DNA of 64,000 bases from Candidatus Aquicultor sp. (GTDB lineage: Bacteria; Actinomycetota; Aquicultoria; Aquicultorales; Aquicultoraceae): assembly GCA_036504445.1 (NCBI GenBank), contig DASXVE010000009.1, positions 25,113 through 89,112 of the forward strand, read 5' to 3'. The first letter of the stretch is position 1. Every line of letters starts with the position of its first letter. Of this stretch, positions 8,731 through 17,205 are shown in pieces. A model generated the notes under the pieces. The model was given only the letters and a program-made list of their open reading frames with translations, had not been told where the DNA came from and did no database searches. The position numbers and the translations under genes were made by a program.

Positions 8731-10122
8731 ATAGAGCAACCCTTAAATACCGATAATCTGGTACCCACATATAAGCATCCGATAATTCAGGAACTTAGCA
8801 ATCTCTTCAAAGCAGCCGGCAAGAGGCTCTACCTGGTAGGAGGTACTGTCAGAGATGCGCTTCTCGGGCAATACCACGAAGACCTCGATTTTGCCACCGA
8901 TGCGCTTCCCGAGGAAACGATCAATATTGTTAAAGCTTGGGCGGATGACTTGTGGCTTATCGGTATCAAATTCGGCACGATAGGCCTTAATAAAGGGCAT
9001 TTGAAAATTGAGATAACAACGCTGCGCGGCGACATTTACCATGATGAAAGCCGCCACCCCCACGTAACATTCAGTAACGACATTATTTTCGATCTATCGC
9101 GACGCGATTTTACCGTTAATGCAATGGCGATTGAGCTGCCGCAAGGTAAGCTTATCGATGCGTTTAACGGCCAAGCGGATCTGGCCAAGCGGATGCTTCG
9201 CACGCCGGACAGCCCTACGCGCAGCTTTATCGACGACCCGTTGCGCATGATGCGGGCGGTCCGTTTTGTCTCGACGATGGGAATGCATCTATCACCTGAG
9301 GTAGAAACGGCAATCATCCAGTACAAAGGCGAGCTTGGGAGGGTTTCGAGCGAGCGCATCCGGGATGAGTTTTCAAAAATGCTTCTCGGGCGTGCACCCG
9401 CAAAAGCGCTTCGCCTGTTGCTCAATACCGGCCTAAACGAGGTGTTCTTGCCGGAGCTTACGCGGCTTGAGATCACGCAGGACCCCGAGCATCACCATAA
9501 GGATGTGCTGGAGCACACATTCACGGTTATTGAAAGCGTCACGCCTGACATGGTGCTTCGTCTGGCGGCGCTCTTTCATGATATCGGCAAACCCGAGACG
9601 AAAGAGATTATTGAAGGCAAGGTAACTTTTTACAATCACGACGCCGTCGGCGCTTCGATCACCAAGCGACGCTTGCGGGCATTGAAATACCCCAAGGCGA
9701 TCATCGAAGAAGTTACCAGCTTAATTTACCTGCATATGCGCGTCTACACCTACCGCATGGGCTGGACCGATAAAGCGGTTCGGAAATATATCCGCGATGC
9801 CGGTGAGCTGCGTGGGAAGCTCAACACGCTTATCCGCGCCGATTGCACGACAAAAAACCAGCGCAAGATGCGCCAGGCGTTGAGCGTACTCGACGAACTC
9901 GAAGAGCGCATCCTGCGGCTCGAAGAAGAGGAAGAAACCGCTAAAATCAGGCCACCCATCGACGGCAATGAAGTCATGGAGCACCTCGGCATCAAACCGG
10001 GGCCTATCGTTGGTGAAATCATGCGCTTGCTTTTAGATGCGCGTCTTGAGGGCGACATCGAAACTAAAGAAGACGCATATTCCCTGGTAGATAAGTGGGC
10101 AAAGGATAAAGGTTTACCGTAG
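8731..10122 (+). CDS. cca: CCA-adding enzyme / poly(A) polymerase family with HD domain, apparent ATA start
   Basis: The 463-residue protein adds CCA to tRNA 3' ends or adenylates RNA. The nucleotidyltransferase signature LYLVGGTVRDALLG and the metal-binding DLDFATDA lie near residues 34-56, the RRDFTVNAMA motif follows, and an HD domain (LAALFHDIGKPET) lies near residue 290. The frame is open only after TAA at 8713. No ATG, GTG or TTG occurs in frame before a TTG at 8950, which would delete the catalytic site. The best start is ATA at 8731, seven bases after GAGGG. Escherichia coli pcnB, a relative, uses AUU, so an IF3-sensitive start is plausible. Since tRNAs here do not encode CCA, the enzyme is probably essential. 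The 3' end overlaps the next, convergent gene by nine bases. Confidence 0.88.
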   Translation: MEQPLNTDNLVPTYKHPIIQELSNLFKAAGKRLYLVGGTVRDALLGQYHEDLDFATDALPEETINIVKAWADDLWLIGIKFGTIGLNKGHLKIEITTLRGDIYHDESRHPHVTFSNDIIFDLSRRDFTVNAMAIELPQGKLIDAFNGQADLAKRMLRTPDSPTRSFIDDPLRMMRAVRFVSTMGMHLSPEVETAIIQYKGELGRVSSERIRDEFSKMLLGRAPAKALRLLLNTGLNEVFLPELTRLEITQDPEHHHKDVLEHTFTVIESVTPDMVLRLAALFHDIGKPETKEIIEGKVTFYNHDAVGASITKRRLRALKYPKAIIEEVTSLIYLHMRVYTYRMGWTDKAVRKYIRDAGELRGKLNTLIRADCTTKNQRKMRQALSVLDELEERILRLEEEEETAKIRPPIDGNEVMEHLGIKPGPIVGEIMRLLLDARLEGDIETKEDAYSLVDKWAKDKGLP

Positions 10123-11283
10123 GCGCGAGGCGTAAATATCCCATGTGCTGAATGGTTCTGATAGCACCACGATTTTATAGGGTAGATGATCGTTAAGATA
10201 TCGCTCAATATCTTCTCCGGTGAAACCGGTGCTTTTGCCGACATGCGGAAAGTTGCTTTTTCCACAGGTAATCCCGATATAGATACGTTTGATGTCGTTC
10301 CGGCGCCTGGTTTTAAGGGCAATTTCCTGTTTTGCCGACCTTAAAACATTCTCCTTGCGAGGTGTTTCTCCTACTTCAAGCGATATAAAGAGCGCATCCC
10401 TATTAACCGGGCGAATGCGCGGGGTGGCTATCCCGCGATGCTTCGGCGGCAGTGCGTTTGTTTGTGCCGCGCTTGAGCTCATTGAGCTCGAAGACTTAGC
10501 CATCCGTGCGATTTTTAACAGTGCTTGCATGGTCAGTAATTCCATTCCCGCGGGGTTTTTCACGGGGATGCCACTGCGCGGAAGCTCCGCAATAACGCAT
10601 CCGATATGCTCTTTGCGGATAGCCGATTCCAGCTTTAGAAGTGGGACGCTATCCCGTGTATACCAGTGACTTATATACTCGGTATTTCCGTACTTGATGA
10701 CCGGCGCCAAAATAACATCGGGCTGAAGCGGCAACGTTCCTACATGGTGCCCGCCATCGAATATTACCAGGCGAATCACACCGGCAGCGTGAAGTTCTCG
10801 CACCTGCCTCCTACCCCAGGCGTTCGAACGCGCCAGGTCGGATGTCGTTGATTCGACAATCGCATTGACCTTTTCTTTAAGCGCCAAATTATCGACGGAT
10901 TCTATAATTTTCCTCTGAAGCTTATGGGGTTTGGCCTCCACGTCACATGGCTCAATGGTGGCTACTACAAAAGCTTTGTTATGTTTAGTAGATTTGTATG
11001 CGCCGCTAAAAATGTCGGTCGCGGTCACTACCTGAACGTTGCCTTCTTGCAGTGCGCTAAGTCTCGGTTGGATAAGGGCTGCTACATGGTCGAGCCCCTG
11101 GCCTTTAGGAATCGTTATAGCATCAACGCGGGAGAGCATGATTCGCGTGATAAAGGATTCGACGTTAACAAAGACCATGCTTCGCGCCCACGGTGGGTTG
11201 GTAAGCGCCAGCAAGGTTATGATAATTGGGATGATGACAGCCGCAACGATAGCGGCGAGTATAATGATCGTTTTCTTTTGCAC
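10114..11283 (-). CDS. Membrane-anchored protein of unknown function
   Basis: I do not recognise this 389-residue protein. It starts with a short basic stretch and one hydrophobic segment (KKTIIILAAIVAAVIIPIII), so it is probably anchored with its bulk outside. The body includes a serine-rich linker (AKSSSSMSSSAAQTN). The region containing VIRLVIFDGGHHVGTLPLQP and VIDPVIKYG-like strands suggests an alpha/beta fold. The GTG at 11283 lies ten bases after AGGAG, and a TTG six bases further upstream is an equal alternative; the longer upstream extension lacks a ribosome site. It faces the CCA enzyme tail to tail. Confidence 0.55.
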   Translation of the reverse strand: MQKKTIIILAAIVAAVIIPIIITLLALTNPPWARSMVFVNVESFITRIMLSRVDAITIPKGQGLDHVAALIQPRLSALQEGNVQVVTATDIFSGAYKSTKHNKAFVVATIEPCDVEAKPHKLQRKIIESVDNLALKEKVNAIVESTTSDLARSNAWGRRQVRELHAAGVIRLVIFDGGHHVGTLPLQPDVILAPVIKYGNTEYISHWYTRDSVPLLKLESAIRKEHIGCVIAELPRSGIPVKNPAGMELLTMQALLKIARMAKSSSSMSSSAAQTNALPPKHRGIATPRIRPVNRDALFISLEVGETPRKENVLRSAKQEIALKTRRRNDIKRIYIGITCGKSNFPHVGKSTGFTGEDIERYLNDHLPYKIVVLSEPFSTWDIYASRLR

Positions 11284-11361
11284 AAGCAAAATGCTCCTAT
11301 ACCAACCGATTTGTGATAAATGCTTCGATAAATATAGCACAATAAAAGCGGTTTACCGTGT

Positions 11362-11405
11362 TTGAATTTTCCCTCAAATTTGGGATAATAAAAATGAAGT
11401 ATAAT
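11362..11405 (+). promoter_or_regulatory. Promoter region of tRNA-Val
   Basis: TTGAAT (11362-11367), 16 bases, GATAAT (11384-11389) gives one promoter. A perfect TATAAT (11400-11405) lies seven bases before the mature tRNA and could give a start at its first base, but it lacks a good -35 element. Confidence 0.45.
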
Positions 11406-11411
11406 ATAGAA

Positions 11412-11483
11412 GGGCGTTTGGCTCAGCGGGAGAGCGCTGCCTTCACACGGCAGAGGTCACTGGTTCAAATCCAGTAACGCCCA
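11412..11483 (+). tRNA. tRNA-Val (anticodon CAC)
   Basis: The 72-base cloverleaf is complete: acceptor GGGCGTT/AACGCCC, D-arm with GGCTCAGCGGGAGAGC, anticodon stem CTGCC/GGCAG with loop TTCACAC (anticodon CAC), and T-arm CTGG-TTCAAAT-CCAG. The discriminator is A at 11483 and CCA is not encoded. The gene marks the left edge of an AT-richer island. Confidence 0.95.
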
Positions 11484-11493
11484 CAGCTCAGAG

Positions 11494-11530
11494 GCCTAGA
11501 ATCGGCATATAAGCGATTCTAGGCTTTCTT
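11494..11530 (+). terminator. Terminator of tRNA-Val
   Basis: GCCTAGAATCG (11494-11504) pairs perfectly with CGATTCTAGGC (11514-11524), followed by TTTCTT. Confidence 0.85.
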
Positions 11531-11784
11531 CGTAAGTGCATAGTAAGTGCAGGATAATGGTTTTCGTGTCCGAAAACCCACTGTGTTGGCCTTATCTCGA
11601 CCAAGCTTCGTGCCCTGGATGCTTCCGAATTCTTTATTCTTTAGACTCTAAATCGCGGCTGAGACAATTTCCAGGCGCGATCCACAAGCAAAGCTTCTAG
11701 ATATTGTGGGCTTCATCGAGGGATCGAGAAAGAGAACAGGGATAGTTGAGTAGAAGGAAGTGCTAAAGCGGAAGGGTGGATCCA

Positions 11785-11994
11785 ATGTATTATGTGTATG
11801 AGAATTGGCGAGCGATGGGTCACAAGGCGGTGATTCATATGGGGACATGCCGGTTTTGCAATAATGGTCGAGGGCTATCTACTGGCACGCGCTCTGATAA
11901 CGGCAAATGGCATGGACCGTTTCCGACATTAATAGATGCTGAGGGTGCTGCCAACAAAACCAGTGGTCGGGTTAGTCGTCACAGTTGTGCATAG
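11785..11994 (+). CDS. Small conserved protein of unknown function
   Basis: The 69-residue protein begins MYYVYENWRAMGHKAVIH and contains CRFCNNGRG, a GTRSDNGKWHGPF segment and a final SRHSCA. The paired cysteines hint at metal binding. Short proteins of this pattern occur in many genomes near mobile or restriction genes, but I know of no assigned role. ATG 11785 is preceded by GGAAGG; a GTG nine bases upstream is the alternative. The 250 bases between tRNA-Val and this gene hold only a short open fragment (DPQAKLLDIVGFIEGS) that looks like gene debris. Confidence 0.5.
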   Translation: MYYVYENWRAMGHKAVIHMGTCRFCNNGRGLSTGTRSDNGKWHGPFPTLIDAEGAANKTSGRVSRHSCA

Positions 11995-12090
11995 CTGGAG
12001 CTTGATTGCTTATACCCATTATAGCAAGGTCACTGCAAAGCCAATTTCCTTCAGACACTTGAACTAAGTTATCCTGCCCATACCCGCTCA

Positions 12091-12786
12091 TTGCGAAAAA
12101 GCTACGCCGTATACTGGGAGAACTTACACCAATGGAGTGGCCGGGCAACTTACTTGCTTGCGCAGATGGACAATATAACCAGTGGCAAATATCCTGTTGT
12201 TTTAGGTAAGGACTGTCTGCTTGATGTTAAACATGGTTCTTCAAACAGCCCCGCATCTAAGCCGACAGGGTTAGGTGTCCTTAAAATCAGTGCTGTTACC
12301 CAGGGTGAATTTGTGCCAAGCGAAAAGAAATATGCTATTGATGATCAACGTTTGCTGAAGGAGTTTGACTTAAGAGCGGGCGATATTCTTATGTGCCGAA
12401 CTAATGGGACATTAGCATATGTAGGAATGTCGGCGTTGGTTGAGCAGGATATGGCGAATTTGATATTCCCAGACAAAATAATTCGTATTCGCACAAAAGA
12501 GAACATACTGCCTAGTTACTTATGGAAGCTTCTGCAACTACCTCCAATGCGCCAACAAATAGAAGCTGCAGCACGGACGGCAGTTGGCAATTATGCGATT
12601 GGCAACAAAGACATCTGGAATCTACGGATTCCCCTTCCACCTCTACGAGTACAGCATTTTATTATCAAAACGCTGGAAGAACAGTTAAGCAAAATCAAAC
12701 GGCAAATGAAAGCGCGAACAGAAGTAGTCCACGATATAGAACGTGATATTGAAATTTTAATCTTAGGCACCAAAGACAAGGATTAA
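12091..12786 (+). CDS. HsdS-like target recognition domain protein (half-size)
   Basis: The 231-residue protein resembles one half of a type I restriction specificity subunit. It has one target recognition domain containing the segments GVLKISAVTQGEF, DLRAGDILMCRTNG and SYLWKLLQLPPMRQQI. After RIPLPPLRVQHFIIKTLEEQ it has the conserved C-terminal helix. Full HsdS proteins have two such halves. No HsdM or HsdR gene is nearby, and the frame is open for another 22 codons upstream of the TTG at 12091. It may therefore be a remnant of a larger methylase-specificity gene. It sits in an AT-richer island next to other degraded genes. Confidence 0.7.
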   Translation: MRKSYAVYWENLHQWSGRATYLLAQMDNITSGKYPVVLGKDCLLDVKHGSSNSPASKPTGLGVLKISAVTQGEFVPSEKKYAIDDQRLLKEFDLRAGDILMCRTNGTLAYVGMSALVEQDMANLIFPDKIIRIRTKENILPSYLWKLLQLPPMRQQIEAAARTAVGNYAIGNKDIWNLRIPLPPLRVQHFIIKTLEEQLSKIKRQMKARTEVVHDIERDIEILILGTKDKD

Positions 12787-12798
12787 AGGATAGAGATT

Positions 12799-13189
12799 AT
12801 GCCAGCAGGAAGTCGTTATGTTACGCTTGAAGGCCAGTTTGAAAAGGACGTCTTAGGGATATTCACCGTAATTCGGGGTTTTGCTAACCTAAAAGACCTT
12901 TGACCTAAATGCTGCTATTATTGAAGTTCACTCACACACGTCCCAAAAAGGTGCTCAGTTCTCTCCTTCAGATTTCCAGGGTTTTCAGGATTTCATTCCG
13001 CATGTCTGGTGGCGTCTAAAAGCGAAGCCATATGCAGCGCTTGTCTTTTCCAAGTCTGATTTCGACGGCTTGGTATGGGCCGATGATCCAAGAACGCCAC
13101 AGCAGCTAACAAAGATAATCGCAAAGCGCATATTTAGGAGGCACTATCTTTATCCCAATTGTTTAACACTAAAAAAGGGGGGCGAGTAG
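12799..13189 (+). pseudogene. JAB/MPN-domain (JAMM) isopeptidase gene, frameshifted
   Basis: Two frames must be joined to read this gene. The first starts at ATG 12799 and stops at TGA 12901-12903 after FANLKDL. A +1 shift near the AAAAG at 12891-12895 restores TFDLNAAIIEVHSHTSQKG and the rest, up to TAG 13187-13189. The second part carries the JAMM zinc motif (glutamate, HSH, then S-x-x-D in FSPSDF) and HVWWRLKAKPYAALVF. JAMM proteases cut ubiquitin-like conjugates and in bacteria are often paired with E1 enzymes. The adjacent E1 gene starts on the very next base after this stop. The N-terminus also looks short. The gene appears dead unless the shift is an assembly error. Confidence 0.7.
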
Positions 13190-13690
13190 ATGAATTCTAA
13201 ACGCTATGAACGGCAAATTGGTCTCTTTGGTCAAGAAGGTCAGGCAAAACTCAAAAAAGCCCGTGTTGCAGTCGTTGGTGTTGGTGGCTTGGGTTCTCAT
13301 GTGGCCCAACAGCTTTCTTTTCTTGGTGTAGGCTTCTTATCTTTCATTGATTCAGACGAGCTGGAAGAGCACAACCTTAACCGTCTAATTGGGGCTCGTT
13401 TTGATGATCCTATCCCAGGCACGAAAAAGGTAGATATTGCTCAGCGCTTAGTTAAATCAATTGATCCATCTATTGAGGTAAACCCTTTGCCGGTTGAACT
13501 TAGGACGCTTGAAGCTTTTATCGAAGTTAAGAAGGCTGACTATATATTCGGCTGCGTCGATAATGACGGTGCAAGATTGGTTCTAAATGAGATATGTTGT
13601 GCTTATCAAATCCCCTATATCGATCTCGCTACCGATGTATTAGTGGAAGGGTACGCTTTTTTGCTTAAAAAGCCAATCCACAACTTTTAG
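13190..13690 (+). pseudogene. ThiF/E1-like adenylating enzyme, C-terminally truncated
   Basis: The N-terminal Rossmann fold of a ThiF/MoeB/E1 enzyme is clear: RYERQIGLFGQEGQ, then AVVGVGGLGSHVAQQL for nucleotide binding, DSDELEEHNLNRL, and a DYIFGCVDNDGARLVLN segment. E1 proteins adenylate the C-terminus of a ubiquitin-like or sulfur carrier protein. Similarity ends near residue 155, where the protein passes into KKPIHNF and stops; the catalytic cysteine region is missing. Together with the broken JAB gene upstream it looks like the ruin of a bacterial ubiquitin-like conjugation operon. No E2 or ubiquitin-like gene is visible. Confidence 0.75.
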
Positions 13691-13896
13691 TTATAACTCA
13701 CGGAGTTGTGGCTGAAGTTGTTTTTAGATCAATTTCACCCGTTATCTATTCTATTCATCTACTACGCATGAACGATCTCCACTATTACCGAACAAGTGTT
13801 TGTAGTATAATATGTCTATCGGGTTATGACCTATATTAGAGATTTAGGTGTAGTGGTCATTAATAACAAACCTTTCTTATAAAAAGGGATAGGAAA

Positions 13897-14982
13897 ATGG
13901 CAGAGTTACCTTTTAAAACATGGCCATATGAAGATCAGACAAAGATGAAGCACATGGTCTTTGAGGACTATATTGATAAGTGGATGAAAATTGTCGGCCA
14001 GAAAAACAAACTGAACTATGTTGACGGTTTCGGGGGTATTGGCGCCTACCAAGATGTCAATGATAACCTATTTTTTGGTTCTCCTGTCTTGGCGGCAGAA
14101 GTTGCCCAAAGGGCTACTAATAGGCTACAACGTAAAGTCAATATCATAATTATCGATAGCGACGCAGGGAATTTAGAGAATATCAAGAAGATTTTTGACC
14201 ACAGAAGAATTAGCATAGAACCGATTTTGATAAATGACGACTTTGACGGGGCTATTAATAAGATTTTGGATAACATTAATAATTTAGCCCCCACCTTCGT
14301 TTTTGTTGATCCCTTTGGTTTTACGCTTAAAATGAAAACCATCGAGCGTATAATGCGTATTGACAAATCAGAGATCCTTCTTAATTTCATGTTTACGAGA
14401 GTTAATCAATTCTTGGGCGCGCCAAAAGTTGAGAAAATCTTTAATGAATTGTTTGGTAGCACTGATTGGCAGCAGCTTAAAGAACTAAAAGGACTGCAGA
14501 GAGAAAGAGCCATTATTGAGCTCTATAGACAACAGCTGAAAAAGTTCTCTAAGTTTGTTTACTACTACCGTTTTGAGTTTCCTAGTGCCAAAAGAACCTA
14601 TTATTATCTCTTCCACTTAACAAATTACTTTAAAGGCTGCGTAATCATGAAGTCATCGTTTGCAAAGTTTAATCTGGGTCAAGTTGAATATAGAGGAAAT
14701 CGTTTTGATAGCAATCAACTGACATTGTTTAACGAGAGCGAAAATAGGACTGAGCGAGCTGCTAGTTATATGCGTTCTGAGTATGCTGGTCAACAGAAAT
14801 CCTTCCAACGGATTGTTGAGGAACTTATAGATGAAACGGAGTTTTTAGAATCAGATCTAAGGGCTGCTGTAAAAGAGCTAGAGAAGACTGATCTGGTAAA
14901 AATCAGCAGAATTCCAGAAAAGACACCTAAAGGAAGGGCTCGAACGGGTATAGATTACAATGATATAATAAAATTTCAATAG
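13897..14982 (+). CDS. tcmP: Three-Cys-motif partner protein TcmP
   Basis: The 361-residue protein matches the TcmP family: a W-x-Y-x-x-Q-T-K-x-K start (KTWPYEDQTKMKHMVFEDY), the glycine loop YVDGFGGIGAY near residue 41, FFGSPVLAAEVA, and an acidic FVFVDPFGF near residue 130. The VDGFGG and VDPFG elements look like a methyltransferase-type Rossmann fold. Family members nearly always neighbour a CX3C-motif radical SAM-like protein, as here, with 22 bases between the genes. The biochemical role is not established. The start is ATG 13897, with AAAGGGATAGGAAA upstream. The gene is intact within an otherwise degraded AT-rich island, so it is probably under selection or a recent arrival. Confidence 0.85.
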   Translation: MAELPFKTWPYEDQTKMKHMVFEDYIDKWMKIVGQKNKLNYVDGFGGIGAYQDVNDNLFFGSPVLAAEVAQRATNRLQRKVNIIIIDSDAGNLENIKKIFDHRRISIEPILINDDFDGAINKILDNINNLAPTFVFVDPFGFTLKMKTIERIMRIDKSEILLNFMFTRVNQFLGAPKVEKIFNELFGSTDWQQLKELKGLQRERAIIELYRQQLKKFSKFVYYYRFEFPSAKRTYYYLFHLTNYFKGCVIMKSSFAKFNLGQVEYRGNRFDSNQLTLFNESENRTERAASYMRSEYAGQQKSFQRIVEELIDETEFLESDLRAAVKELEKTDLVKISRIPEKTPKGRARTGIDYNDIIKFQ

Positions 14983-15004
14983 AATTAATAAAAAAGCAGG
15001 TATC

Positions 15005-15841
15005 ATGAAAACTAGCTTACAACGAATTACAAGAAAAACTCTACTTTATAAAAGCGGCGTGGAATATGCCGATTATGGTTTGAACCATGTTGAAGGATGC
15101 ACTCACGGTTGCACTTATCCGTGTTATGCCATGATGATGAAAAAAAGATGCGGCAAAATAAAAACTTACCAAGATTGGATTCAGCCAAAGATTGTTGAGA
15201 ATGCGCTTGATTTGTTAGACAAGGAAATACCTCGACTAAAACATAAAATTAAGCAGGTATTCCTATGTTTTGCGACTGATCCCTTCATGTATGAGGTAAG
15301 AGAAGTTGAAGAATTGACACTAAAAATTCTCGAGAGATTAAATAAAGACAAAATCAAATCGACTCTAATAAGCAAAGGCATTTATCCGAGTGTGCTAACT
15401 AACCAATCCATGTTTAATAATCTTAATGAATATGGCTCGACCATTGTATCTCTATCAGAAGATTTTCGTAGAAGATTTGAGCCGTTTGCAGCACCAATCG
15501 ATCTAAGAATAAAGGCATTGAAGAAACTAAGCGACGCCGGTTTAAAAACTTGGGTAAGCATGGAGCCTTATCCGACCCCAAACATAATAGGGCAAGATAT
15601 CAGAAAGATCTTAGATGAAATTTCTTTTGTAGATAAAATTGTCTTTGGCAAATGGAACTACAATCGCCAGACAAGCCAGTTTCTCCTTTATAAGAATTTT
15701 TATAACTCGATGGCTTGTGAGGTTATTAATTTCTGCAAAAAGAATTCGATAGAAGTCCATATCAAAGAAGGAACTATTAATTTGGGAAGTTTATCTAACA
15801 ATCAATCCTCTGAAAAAGAGCTCCTTGAGTGTTATGCATAA
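15005..15841 (+). CDS. Three-Cys-motif radical SAM-like protein (Gp37/Gp68-related), TcmP partner
   Basis: The 278-residue protein has the three-cysteine motif GCTHGCTYPCYA at residues 31-42, a CX3CX3C spacing that differs from the standard CX3CX2C of radical SAM enzymes. Downstream strands fit a TIM-barrel: QVFLCFATDPF, STLISKG, STIVSLSEDF, TWVSMEPYPTP. The overall layout resembles spore photoproduct lyase and the phage Gp37/Gp68 family. Members probably bind an iron-sulfur cluster. It follows tcmP by 22 bases in the same direction, so the two form one module. The substrate is unknown; DNA or RNA modification is a reasonable guess because the relatives act on nucleic acid. Confidence 0.8.
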   Translation: MKTSLQRITRKTLLYKSGVEYADYGLNHVEGCTHGCTYPCYAMMMKKRCGKIKTYQDWIQPKIVENALDLLDKEIPRLKHKIKQVFLCFATDPFMYEVREVEELTLKILERLNKDKIKSTLISKGIYPSVLTNQSMFNNLNEYGSTIVSLSEDFRRRFEPFAAPIDLRIKALKKLSDAGLKTWVSMEPYPTPNIIGQDIRKILDEISFVDKIVFGKWNYNRQTSQFLLYKNFYNSMACEVINFCKKNSIEVHIKEGTINLGSLSNNQSSEKELLECYA

Positions 15842-16183
15842 CACAATAGAGAACAGTTTTATTTCACCGAGCAAGTCTCATTTTCTTGAAACACGATTCT
15901 AATTGTTCTACCTGCCAGGTATTATTGTTCGCATAATGTCCAATAAGGTCCACAACCTTATTTAAGCCCTGATGAAATGCCGAGGGCTTTTGTGCCCCTT
16001 AGGTTCTCGTGGTAAATCTGCCGGAACGATGAGAGGATGCTTCGATACTACAAGATGAGGCGAGCCCTTAAGCACCCAGCGTTCGCTTGGGGACTGTAAG
16101 ACAATAGGCGAGATGTGAGTCCCTTACGAAAAGAGCCTATAGTCCATCTTATAGTATCTGACTTTTCACTGCTACCGATGACA
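15842..16183. other. Intergenic debris at the right side of the island
   Basis: No intact gene is visible. On the minus strand an open fragment ending near 15870 encodes GLNKVVDLIGHYANNN followed by TWQVEQLESCFKK, which looks like the C-terminus of a lost protein. I could not find a repeat of the tRNA-Val 3' end here that would mark an attachment site. Confidence 0.4.
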
Positions 16184-16225
16184 AAATAAAGTATAGAGGT
16201 GCTTACGTCCATCTATACTTTATTT
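16184..16225. terminator. Bidirectional terminator
   Basis: AAATAAAGTATAGA (16184-16197) pairs perfectly with TCTATACTTTATTT (16212-16225) around a 14-base loop. The A/T-rich arms allow termination in both directions. It follows the LPxTG gene on the minus strand. Confidence 0.8.
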
Positions 16226-16240
16226 GCGTGCGGTATTAAG

Positions 16241-16507
16241 TTAACGCTTTTTGCGTAGATAAGACAAGGCGAGCGCAGCGCTACCGGTTGCTAATGGAAT
16301 TAATGGATTTATAGGCAAGCCACCGGTACGCGGCAGCGTTGTCCTTGCAGCCCTTGCTTCGCGTGCCCGCTCCGCTGCACTTTCGGTGCGCTCCTCACTA
16401 AGTGTGGTCACGGAACGAGAGGTAGTAGTAGTTTGGGCAAATGCTCCAGTGTACATCGAAAGGACCATGATCACAGCTAGCATAAGTGTGATTAGAGTTT
16501 TCTTCAT
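16241..16507 (-). CDS. Small LPxTG-type sortase substrate
   Basis: The 88-residue protein has a signal peptide (MKKTLITLMLAVIMVLSMYT, ending near AFAQ), a 40-residue threonine/arginine/alanine-rich spacer, and a C-terminal sorting signal: LPRTGG, a hydrophobic stretch PLIPLATGSAALALSYL, and the positive tail RKKR. Sortase A would cut between T and G and link the protein to peptidoglycan. The mature part is only about 35 residues, which is unusually short for a wall protein. GAGGAGGTG precedes ATG 16507. No sortase gene is in the window. Confidence 0.8.
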   Translation of the reverse strand: MKKTLITLMLAVIMVLSMYTGAFAQTTTTSRSVTTLSEERTESAAERAREARAARTTLPRTGGLPINPLIPLATGSAALALSYLRKKR

Positions 16508-16896
16508 CCTTACACCTCCTCTATATGAGGGCGTTCTGGCTACCCTCAGCCTTCCTTAAAGATTCGGATTCCTTTCGGCTCTTAGGCGACTGTCAGTATC
16601 TGCAAAAAGGTCAAGCTAGAATCATAGGTATAGGGATGCTTTTACCTACTTATAAACCTCAGCAGATATCTCACGCAGTTTTTTCCCTTTAGTATGCAGC
16701 CTAAACATCAAAGAAGATGTCATCTAATCTGTTGCTGAATGATGCGATTCTGAAGGCAACCGTTATTCTTTATCGGAATCAGAGGTTGCAGAAGATATAA
16801 TAACCCTGCAGGTAATAACGGGGTGTTCAATTGCGAAGATGCCGAAAAAACGTCTTATTTACAATATGATTCATTAGCTTTGCAGCTAGACGATCT
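16508..16896. other. Long leader/intergenic region without a recognised gene
   Basis: About 390 bases separate the LPxTG gene from the next coding remnant. The stretch just upstream of the LPxTG gene (about 16520-16600 on the minus strand) has several short complementary segments and could be a structured leader, but I could not match it to a known riboswitch. Confidence 0.3.
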
Positions 16897-17205
16897 TCAA
16901 GCGAAGGGCCACCAAACCTCATCTACAGCGATTTGTGAGACAGCTTCCAAGCCATATTGCTCGGCCAGCTCGCGTATCTTATCTCGATTGAGGTCGGTTT
17001 CTACTTTTGAGGTACCTTTCGGATATGATATCCAGATAATACCGTTAGCTTTGAGATGGCTCTTAATCTGTACCAGGATATCATCCAGTTCTTTCTTGTC
17101 GTAGACGAATGCATGGACGAAATCGCAATCTTGCGTTAATTCGCACCTTATACTAACGCTGTCCGGTAGCGGTGCAAGAGTTTTCAGATAACCTTGCGGT
17201 GCCGG
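16897..17205 (-). pseudogene. DUF3052 family protein, 5'-truncated
   Basis: The frame encodes QGYLKTLAPLPDSVSIR, DFVHAFVYDKKELDD, a GIIWISYPKGTSKVETDL segment and a final VDEVWWPFA, which match DUF3052, a small family common in Actinobacteria. A TAG lies just before the first matching residues and no start codon is available, so about 20 N-terminal residues are missing. It overlaps a second fragment in another frame and lies antisense to the start of the following gene. It is therefore a gene remnant. Confidence 0.6.

Noticed and set aside
16520..16640. A c-di-AMP (ydaO) riboswitch upstream of the LPxTG gene
   Set aside because: A few short stretches look similar, but the required order and spacing of conserved blocks is not met.
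16823..17104. A plus-strand protein of 93 residues
   Set aside because: The minus strand in this interval encodes recognisable DUF3052 sequence; the plus-strand frame is its shadow and has no ribosome site.
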